23,275 nt of DNA from CAYPEZ01 sp964409985 (GTDB lineage Bacteria > Patescibacteriota > Minisyncoccia > Phycocordibacterales > UBA6899), in NCBI GenBank assembly GCA_964409985.1, contig CAYPEZ010000011.1, forward strand, positions 1-23,275. The letters run 5' to 3'. Below the pieces are notes generated by a model, which had not been told where the DNA came from, ran no database searches, and was given only the letters and a program-made list of their open reading frames with translations. The translations under genes and the position numbers were made by a program. Position 1 is the stretch's first letter. Every line of letters starts with the position of its first letter. This document shows, piece by piece, positions 6,951 through 15,200 of this stretch.

Positions 6951-7005
6951 CTATCCACGAGTTATCCACGTACTGCTATGCAGAAAAATATTGGTTAGGT
7001 ATAAT
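6951..7005 (+). promoter_or_regulatory. Putative promoter of the Hsp20-cohesin pair with two TTATCCAC-like sites
   Basis: A perfect TATAAT lies at 7000-7005. Upstream are two tandem DnaA-box-like sites, CTATCCACG (6951-6959) and TTATCCACG (6962-6970), 11 bases apart and so on the same helix face. The second begins 38 bases upstream of the -10, almost the same spacing as in the promoter before 635. No good -35 hexamer is visible (TATGCA at 6977-6982 is the best), so activator-assisted initiation is possible. The leader to ATG 7089 is about 75 nt and contains TTTTGTGCGCTTTA at 7041-7054, also found before the 635 gene. Elsewhere between 6855 and 6950 I see nothing clear. Confidence 0.5.
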
Positions 7006-7088
7006 ACTTCCATAAGCCGTTTGCGATTATTCCTGGGTATTTTTGTGCGCTTTAGGAGTTTACGTGTTCGTTAACATTTTTATTTCTC

Positions 7089-7571
7089 ATGAGTTCTTTT
7101 TTACAAAAACTGAAAGGAAAAGGTGTCATCGAAGATAAAGATGATGCTTCGCTTCATCCGACACAGAACACTGCGCATGCTTCTACTCCATCTGGAGTGA
7201 CACAGCTTGCAGTCGATGTGTATCAGAGTGATCGAGAGATTGTGATCTTTGCTCAAATTTCTGGAGCAGAGATTAAAGATCTCGATGTTTCCATTGAAGG
7301 GGACAACGACATCATCACCATCCAAGGACAGGCGCACCGCCCCGATGCCTTAGGTCTTTCTCAGGATACGAGCCATGATGATAAAGCTGGATTTTCTCTT
7401 GAGGAGTGCCAGTGGGGGAAGTTCTATCGGCAAATTATTTTACCAGAAGAGGTTGATGCCGAGAGAGCAGAAGCAAAAGCAAAAGACGGTGTTCTGATTC
7501 TCCGCCTTCCTCTGAAAGGTCAAGCGTCGAATAAATTCCGAATGCAAATCTCAAAGGTCGCGGAGTCCTAA
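7089..7571 (+). CDS. Hsp20/alpha-crystallin small heat-shock protein
   Basis: The 160-residue cytoplasmic holdase has a polar, Thr/Ser-rich N-terminal arm (1-37) and an alpha-crystallin domain (about 38-150). The domain shows LAVDVYQSDREIVIFAQISG, then DLDVSIEGDNDIITIQG, the charged mid-segment ECQWGKFYRQIILPEEVD and the diagnostic A-x-x-K-DGVLILRLP (around 128-141). These strands form the dimer that binds unfolding proteins in an ATP-independent way. The short C-terminal tail has no clear I-x-I/V motif, which normally drives higher oligomers. A TATAAT promoter lies 84 nt upstream. Only 13 nt separate it from the cohesin gene, so the two are probably one transcript; whether this reflects a shared stress response or chance order is not known. 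Confidence 0.92.
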   Translation: MSSFLQKLKGKGVIEDKDDASLHPTQNTAHASTPSGVTQLAVDVYQSDREIVIFAQISGAEIKDLDVSIEGDNDIITIQGQAHRPDALGLSQDTSHDDKAGFSLEECQWGKFYRQIILPEEVDAERAEAKAKDGVLILRLPLKGQASNKFRMQISKVAES

Positions 7572-7584
7572 TCCTACCCCCTTC

Positions 7585-9039
7585 ATGGTGTCGCGATTCC
7601 TCAGAGTATCCATTCCACTCTTTGCGATTTGGATCGCACCGTTTCTGGCGTCTGCTCAAACGGCGACGTTATCTTTTTCTCCCTCGACGGGATCGTTCCC
7701 GATGGGGAAGACGTTTACCGTGAATGTCTCTGTTGACTCAGGAAGTACCGCAATTAATTCTGCAAATGCCACACTCGAATTTGATACGAGTCTTGTCATG
7801 GTCGACTCTGTTTCAAAGAGTAGTTCAGCGTTCGGGCTTTGGGCAGTAGAACCCACCTTCTCGAACTCTGCGGGAACCATTAGTTTCGAGGGAGGAAACA
7901 CCTCACCAATTTCTGGGAAAAAACAGTTGCTCTCTATCAGCTTCAAACCCCTTAAAGAGGGGAGCCTCACGCTTTCATTCAAAGATGGTACGGTGCTTGC
8001 CGCAGATGGAAAAGGGACAAATGTCCTTGGCGATAAACTCCCGTCAACATTTACAATAACCGCAGCGTCGGCACCACCACCTCCACCACCATCAAGTACA
8101 GGAGAAGGCTTAAAACCAGATGCTCCTGAAATTCTGTCCGGGACTCATGCGAATCCAGATCAATGGTATGCCACTACGACCGTGGAACTCACTTGGGAAA
8201 ACGCCATAGACGTCACTGCTGTGAGGATGGAACTCGACAAAAACCCTACAACAACACCAAACACCACTGTCGAACCCGCTGTCTCAGATAAAGAATATCT
8301 CAATGTGCCGCAAGGAGAAAACTGGTTTCACCTTCGACTCAAAAACGAAGCTGGGTGGGGAGGAACGACACACCGGAGAATTCTCATCGACACGACTCCT
8401 CCCGAGCCTTTTTCTGTAACAGCTACACCAGATGCGACTGCACCAGATGCAGCGATCGTAAGTTTTTCAGCAACAGACAGTCTTTCTGGGATCGATCGGT
8501 ATGAAATCGTGCTTCAGGGTGGTGATACAAAAAAACTCAAACCTACCGACATTCCTTCTACCGGATACATGCTCACGGGCCTTTCTGCTGGTGCGCAAAA
8601 TTTTAAAGTGTATGCGTATGATAAAGCTGGGAACAAACAAGAATCGGCAGGGAGCGTGTCTGTTCTCGGTCCTCCGGTTGTTCAAGCAAAGACAGGAGAA
8701 GATGAAGAGAAGCCCTCAGTATTTACTGGTTCGTATATTCTTTCGCTTCTTCTTGCTGCTGCGCTTGCCTTTGTTGTTGGGTATATGATTTACGAACGAC
8801 GAGTAGGTCAACGGGATAAATGGAAAGCAAAACGCGAAGCAGACGAAATTCGTGAGCGACTCGAAACAATTTTTTCTGTCTTGAGACAAGAGCTTGATGA
8901 ACAGCTTTCTATTCTGGCACAAAAACCAAACCCATCCCCGACTGATCGTGAAGTTCAGGAGCGTTTGAGAGAGGCCCTCGATATTTCAGAGGAGCTTATC
9001 GACAAAGAAGTTGAGGATGTTCGCAAGCTCCTTGCGTAA
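7585..9039 (+). CDS. Membrane-anchored cohesin protein with Ig-like domains and cytoplasmic coiled coil (484 aa)
   Basis: A signal peptide (1-24, ending FLASA) is followed by a cohesin domain (about 25-161). It begins ATLSFSPSTGSFPMGKTFTV, has a NATLEFDTSLVMVDSV strand pair, and ends with LLSISFKPLKEGSLTLSF and GTNVLGD, the usual cohesin order. A Pro6 linker (about 165-170) leads to two Ig/fibronectin-like domains (about 175-270 and 272-370; the second has SVTATPDATAP and YAYDKAGN). A transmembrane helix (about 383-403) precedes an 80-residue charged coiled coil that must be cytoplasmic. Cohesins hold dockerin partners in calcium-dependent fashion; the dockerin protein encoded at 4343 is the natural candidate. 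Most known scaffold anchors use S-layer or sortase signals, so a membrane helix with an inner coiled coil is uncommon. The start lies 13 nt after the Hsp20 stop. Confidence 0.9.
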   Translation: MVSRFLRVSIPLFAIWIAPFLASAQTATLSFSPSTGSFPMGKTFTVNVSVDSGSTAINSANATLEFDTSLVMVDSVSKSSSAFGLWAVEPTFSNSAGTISFEGGNTSPISGKKQLLSISFKPLKEGSLTLSFKDGTVLAADGKGTNVLGDKLPSTFTITAASAPPPPPPSSTGEGLKPDAPEILSGTHANPDQWYATTTVELTWENAIDVTAVRMELDKNPTTTPNTTVEPAVSDKEYLNVPQGENWFHLRLKNEAGWGGTTHRRILIDTTPPEPFSVTATPDATAPDAAIVSFSATDSLSGIDRYEIVLQGGDTKKLKPTDIPSTGYMLTGLSAGAQNFKVYAYDKAGNKQESAGSVSVLGPPVVQAKTGEDEEKPSVFTGSYILSLLLAAALAFVVGYMIYERRVGQRDKWKAKREADEIRERLETIFSVLRQELDEQLSILAQKPNPSPTDREVQERLREALDISEELIDKEVEDVRKLLA

Positions 9040-9068
9040 CGAAAAATACACCAGTTTTCTCGTTTTTT
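9038..9068 (+). terminator. Intrinsic terminator overlapping the cohesin gene stop codon
   Basis: AACGA (9038-9042) plus AAAA (9043-9046) pairs with TTTT (9055-9058) and TCGTT (9060-9064), with one bulged C at 9059 and an 8-base loop. A run of Ts follows (9063-9068). The left arm begins inside the TAA stop codon at 9037-9039, so it should end the Hsp20-cohesin transcript. Confidence 0.55.
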
Positions 9069-9132
9069 GGAATCATTTTTTCTTAAAAATATTCTGCAAG
9101 ATAGATTTTCGGAATAATTTTCGCGTGGAAGG

Positions 9133-9141
9133 TGTGGATAA
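9133..9141 (-). promoter_or_regulatory. DnaA-box-like site TTATCCACA (reverse strand)
   Basis: The + strand reads TGTGGATAA, the exact complement of TTATCCACA. It lies 136 bases upstream of the giant gene's ATG. No TATAAT stands at the spacing seen at the two other sites, and the orientation is opposite, so its role is less clear. It is the third such site among the gene starts of this window. Confidence 0.35.
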
Positions 9142-9196
9142 AATGATGTCTCAGAATATGGCTTAACCGCAATCTAAAAAAAGAGAAAAATTTATG

Positions 9197-9222
9197 AAAA
9201 AGCCTTATTTTAAGGCTTTTTT
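9197..9222 (+). terminator. Hairpin with T-run: terminator, or attenuator in the giant gene's leader
   Basis: AAAAAGCCTTA (from 9197) pairs with TAAGGCTTTTTT (from 9211) around a TTT loop, giving a stem of about 11 pairs with a flanking T tract. It could be a second terminator behind the cohesin gene. If the giant gene's promoter lies upstream of it (9070-9190 is AT-rich, with no clear promoter) it would sit in the leader and act as an attenuator. A TACAAT at 9228-9233 could instead start transcription after it. Confidence 0.6.
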
Positions 9223-9262
9223 CTTTGTACAATAACAGTACGCCGCAGGTGTTCCACACTGT

Positions 9263-9268
9263 GAGGTG
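9263..9268 (+). promoter_or_regulatory. Ribosome-binding site of the giant gene
   Basis: GAGGTG lies 8 nt upstream of the ATG at 9277 and is the best Shine-Dalgarno match of any gene in the window. It supports this start for the giant protein. Confidence 0.55.
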
Positions 9269-9276
9269 TTTCTGTT

Positions 9277-12200
9277 ATGGAATTTCAGTTCCCCAAGACC
9301 CTATCAAGTCTTACTTTGCGTACGCTGTTTTCAAGTGGACGAACCCGAAAAATATTGTCGGTGGCCGGTGTCGTGTCTCTCATTTCACTCACAGTATTTA
9401 TCCAGAGTGTATTTGCAGTGAAAGAACAGCATGCGTACATCTTTCCCCTCTCTGTTCAAGCAGAAGGATGGGTCTCTCCAGAAAAAGCCCTCACCCAAGA
9501 CCTTCCAGAAGATGCAGTGACAGCTGATTTTTCTAGTATCAACTCTGCTTTCATTTCTTCTGCGACTTCTTCCGAACCCGTGATCTCTCTTCCTGTTGAA
9601 GACGTCCCCGTGGATTCCAACACGCAGACGCTTGAAGAAACAATGATCGAAGATGTCCCAGAAGAACAATCAGTTCCACTTCCTCCAGAAGAGGGAACAA
9701 GCACGCCTCTTTCAAAGATCTTTCTTCCTGTTGCACATGCGCAAGAAGCGACGACAACATCCAGCATCAATGATGCGGGGACTCGGTGCTCGGTTCGAGG
9801 GACAGAGTGTTACACAATGCAATTTTCTGGATTTTCATTGGGAGGAGCTCTTGACCACACGACATTTACTAAGGCTGCATTGGTTGCTTCGTTTGGTGGC
9901 GAGGTAAAGTCTTCAGGAAGACTTTCTGTGAGTTATCAAACAAGTGAAGGGTGGAAGCTCGCAGGGGAAATGCTCCTTGTTGGAGATATTTCGAATACGA
10001 TGCGTGGAGGATATCTACGATTTCCACTCCCCGACATTGCTACTTGGGAGTCACTTGGAGATATGAATGTCCTTGTTGAATTTTCACCTGATGCAGAAAC
10101 TCAACCCGTAGATGCAAAGATCTTTTTCGATGCGTTGTGGGTTGATGTTGGTTTTGAGCAAGATGAACAAATAGACCTTGCTCAAGCACCAAATGTTGTC
10201 ACGGAGCTAGAGGGGCATAGCGAATCACTTCAAGAATCTCGTGCGAGTATTCTGGATACCGGAAAGGAGCAGATTGTGTTCTCGACGGTCCCAGACGAAG
10301 TTTCGTCAGGTATCTCATTGAAAGCGCACCAAGTTCTTGGGGTTGGTCTTCAAAATGCTGAGTATATTCTGAGCCTCACAAACACAACAGATCAAGATAT
10401 CTCTCCATCGCTCTCCCTCTTTTCGCTTCCAGAGGCCACAGAGATTCTTGATGCGTCGTTTTGGGACAAACGACGTACGGTGACACGGACTGCTCCCGTG
10501 TATGGTGTCACAGGATATTATTGCGAACTTGGGTGGGAGCATGCATCTTCCTCGGACATTTTTTCTTGCGCAGCAACAAACGAGGAACGTCTCTGTACTG
10601 CCCTGAATGAGACACAAACAAACTGCATCGTGGAGGGAGAAGTGGTTCGCTCAGAAGAACAAGAAGTTGTGCAGCCAGGATGGAGCCCACTCGTCACTCG
10701 CCCTTATGCTGATGTTTCTGGAATAGCGACATTGTTTGGACAATACGACGCAAAAGCATCAATTCCCGAAGAATACCAAGGACAAGGAACTGTTGCCCTC
10801 GACCACATCCTTGCTCCAAGAGAAACAACGTACATTAAAGTAAAAATTCGCTTTCCAGAAAATACGACGGGTGCATTCTCCTTGTTTGCATTTGGTGATA
10901 CAGGGGCATCCGCAAAAGGAAACTTCTCATGGGATTCTGTGTGGACAAAGCGCTTGCCTGTGTATGTCCACAAAGAAGGAGATACCGGAGAGCTTGGAGT
11001 CGTGGTGCGTATCCCAATCGATGCTTCTCAAGAAACATTTTGGAATGAAGTACAACCAAATGCTGGCGATGTTCGCCTTGTTGATGATGAGGCCGGGATA
11101 GAGGTTCCTTACGGATTTACAGAATGGAATTACGAGAAGCGTCACGCAGAGCTGTGGGCTCGGCTCTCAACACTCCGTCCTCAAAGTTCTTCGAGTCTCT
11201 CTGTGTACTTTGGAAACGCAAATGCAGAACCATCAGAAGATCTTCTTGGAGTACTAGCCACAGAGCAATTGTCTCCTCGCTCAATCGTGCTGGGTAATGA
11301 TGTTGGGGCTATTAGTGTCGATGTGTCTTCGTTTCGTGACGGCGAGCGCTTGCGAATTGGCGATGGGAGCTTGACGAGTGTTGATCGAGGACAGATCGAG
11401 ACCATCGAGCGAGTGCGTTCAGGAGAAATCATCTATGCGACAGGGCCCATCTCGAGTGTCATTTCAGGAGGTGACCAGTCACACGTTGTTGTACCGTTAT
11501 CGTTAGCAGGGAGAATGTTTGTTGTCCCTGAAACAACAAAAGGGAGAGAAATCTTTCTTGCTGCTGTGAACGACCCTGTGCGTATCCAAGTTTCCGATCT
11601 TCGTGACGCATCAACCACAGGTGAAGAGATTACGCTGATTCCCGGAGAGCCATCTCGCCAACGTACGTTGGCCCCAGGTATGGTTGTGCTTCGCGCAGAT
11701 GATCCTTTTGTTGTGGCGATTCGTGGAGAAGGTGAATCTTCTCCATCGCCACTTTCGCCAGCGGGGAAAGATATGTTTGCGGGGATGATGCGTGATCGTC
11801 TCCTGATCTCGACGGTTCATGACGGATCTTCATATACCATTGGGTGTACGTCTGGTGTTTCAGAAACAAAAGATGGACGACGCGCAGGGGAAACATTCCG
11901 CTCTGTGTCGTGTGGCGGTGGACTATTTGATACAAGTGACATTGTTGAAGTCCGAGTGGGGGATCATCCTGTTGGAGTTGTAGGAGAAGGTGAAGATGGA
12001 CTCCTCTCATTTCTTCCTGGAGAGCATTTTGGGAAAGAAACGATCATTCCGTTCGCTACCAATAAAATCGCTATTGCCTGTCCTCTGGAACAGGAGTCAC
12101 ATTGGGCAGTGCGTCTGCCGGACGGCAGTCTTGTTCGCGCAGGAAATTGTCTCTCTGGTCAGACACGGATTGAGAAGGAGGTTCTCGTTGCTCCAGATGG

Positions 12201-15200
12201 AGGATTCCCTGCGGGACTCATTGTTCAAACCACAGGGACAACCTCGAGTCCTGTCATTGTCCTCACTTCTACTGTAGAGCAGGATGACGTGACTGCGCCC
12301 AATCGCATTCAGATTCTTGGAGGGGAAGTATCTTCTCGAGGAGAAGCCGCAGGATTACAGGTTGTCTTGGGGCAAACCGAGAGAGTATTCCCGCACGATC
12401 GTCGCCCGCAAGACAAAGATAGCGACGGGAACGATATCAAACACGTCAATGATCTGTTGTCTCTTGCGCGAGACTTTTCCGCAAAAGATATACCTGAGTT
12501 TCGTTTTAAATTCCTTCCAAAAACATCAGCACTTCTTTCAGGGCTTCGTGATGCACTTGGGATGGTGCCGTTCACTATTGAAAAACTTACCCTCGTTCAC
12601 TCCGCATACGGAGAAGTTGATGCGGATATTGAAGTCGTCAGTCGAGAAGGGGACGAATGGGTTGTTCGAGTAAAACCAAAGTCAGTAGCGATCCGACCAG
12701 GAAAATACCGCCTGCAAATGGTGATGAACGATAATGGTGAGCTTGTTGAAGACGCATTTGATTTTTATTGGGGCATGCTCGCTGTGAATACCGATCAGGG
12801 TGAATATGCTCCCGACAGCGACGTGTTAATCACCGCAGGCGCGCTCACAAATTCTGGGAATACTATTTGTGATGCAAATCTTCACGCGCAGATCACACGA
12901 CCAAATGGAGAAAAAGACGATCTTGATCTTCCGCCATCTGGATTTTGTAGCGGAAACAATGTCACATCTGTTCCTGACTACTTTGTCCAGTACCACGCGA
13001 CATCAACGGGAACATACCTCCTCCGCCTCGTTGAACTTGATCGTGAAGGGGTGCTTGTCAATGAAACCCAGGACACGTTTGTGGTGACAGAGAATCTCCC
13101 ATATACCATTCGTCGTACTGGTCCCACACGTATATACCCACTTGCGCTCTACAGTATGAATATTGCCGTCACTGCGCGTGAAGATTTTGCGGGAACGTTG
13201 GTCGAGCGCATCGAACATGACTTTGTGGTTACAGAGCGTGGAGGAGCATTTCTTGAAGATCAGGGCGATCATATTTCTGCGACGTGGAGTATCGGTCTTA
13301 AGGCGGGGGAAACACAAGAATTTTCTTACACATTTGATGCGCCAAATCTCAGCCCGTATCGATTCCATCTTGGCCCCGCTGAGCTGCATAAAGATGATGT
13401 TTCTGTCTACGCCGAATTACGACCATGGCAGATTGCATCTGATGCAGCGGGACAGATGATGCTCTTTTGGGATGATGGGGCATCGACACCCGCTGGATGG
13501 ACATGTGTGTCATGTGCTGGAGCCGACCCTTACTCGATGCGATACACAAAAGGATCCGACACATATGGAACAACATATGGTTCTACCACCCACACACATG
13601 TTGCGAGCTCAACATCAGTGGGATCAGCGGTTAATCTCAACGGAAGCGCTGCGACTCCAGCATCAGAAAATACTCAAAATAACCAAGTCATTACCGCGAA
13701 TGACCATATTCACAATTATGATCCAGTCATTTCTTCAACCACATCTCTTCCACTCTCACGTACATTAAGGATTATTCGGTCTAATACCGCTGGAGAAGTA
13801 TCACTCCCATCTGGAGCAATTGGAATCTTTGATTCAGCAAGTTCTTCACTCCCAACAAATTGGTACCGCTATGCTCCTCAAGACGGATATTTTATTTATG
13901 GATCAACAACCGTGGGGACGATTGTGGGATCTTCTACGCACGCTCACACCATCGGCTCTTCCACAGATAATAGCTCGGGAACACTCTATCGCCAGCGTAA
14001 TACCGGGACGCAGATTACCGCTGCTAATGGAAGCCATCAACACACAGTCAATGCAACCACGTCGCTTGTAGCACACGATCCTCCATATCTTGAAGTTGTG
14101 CTTGCAAAACTTTCAACTGCGACTGGATCTCCCAATGGACTTATTGCCATGTGGAATGATACTCCAGCAACAGGATGGATTAGTGTTTCAAATTCGAACG
14201 GTGCATTTTATGGAAAATATTTGAAAGCGTCGACAACGTACGGAGGAACGGGGGGTTCGCTTACGCACCAGCCACCCACGCTTTCGGCAACAACATCGTC
14301 TTCTACGAATAATATTAATGCTCGCCAACTCGCACCACTTGCAGGGTTGAGTTCTTCGCACTTTCACCAGATCTCAGTCTCGTTTAGTGAGACAGATAAC
14401 CTCCCCCCAACAACCGAAACCATCTTCGCCAAACGATCATCAGGCATCAGTGCATACACACAAGAAGACTATCAATTTTATGTGAATCGAAACGCAAGCC
14501 TCCCAACCGATCCGTGGCCATCTGGAGGATCAGATTTATCAGAAAATACTAAAATCGTCAGTACGAGCGACGTGCTTAAGCCTACAGATGTCGTACGCAT
14601 CAGAATGAATGTCAATTCCGCAAACTCAACAACAACCGTAGGAACAGGGCAGTGGAGACTTCAGTATGCTGCTGCATCTGCAGGAACCTGTGCTTCTGCG
14701 CTAAACTGGTTTAATGTTGCTTCGAGTTCTTCATCAACAGCAGCGTGGCGAGGGTATAACAACAGTGGGGTTGCTGATGGAGCGACGCTTGCGTCGGTTC
14801 TGCTGTCGACGTCAACAGCGGCAGAAAGTTATGTTGAAGATGGTCTTTCTCCTACAACGCCGACACAGATTGACCTCAATGGAAACGGCGAGTGGGATTG
14901 GGTTGTCCAAAATAATACCGCAACCGCAAATACTAACTACTGCTTCCGCATGGTCAAAAGCGATGGTTCGCTTCTTGATTCCTATGTAAATTATCCCGAA
15001 ATTCTTACAAACAGCGCTCCTGACCAAGCGATACTTGTCCTTCCGTTTGACAATGAGGCGACTGCGACCACAAGCCCAACATTTACATTTGATGCTACGG
15101 ATGCAGAAACAAATGACCTCGATTATGAGATTGTGATCGATGATGACCCAGCTTTCGGCTCTCCTGTTTTTGATGTGACCTCGGCAGCAAATCCTGAATT

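Noticed and set aside
6891..7074. 60-codon + strand frame in the Hsp20 upstream region
   Set aside because: It covers the TTATCCAC boxes, the TATAAT and the leader element; the product has no recognisable features and no ribosome-binding site was seen.
457..9141. Chromosomal replication origin suggested by DnaA-box-like sites
   Set aside because: The boxes are scattered over 8.7 kb, one or two per intergenic region, without an AT-rich unwinding region or dnaA/dnaN genes nearby.
12400..12440. Dockerin or EF-hand in the giant protein (DKDSDGNDIKHVND)
   Set aside because: Only one short acidic run is present, with no second loop or helix pattern, so it is treated as a linker or isolated calcium-binding turn.
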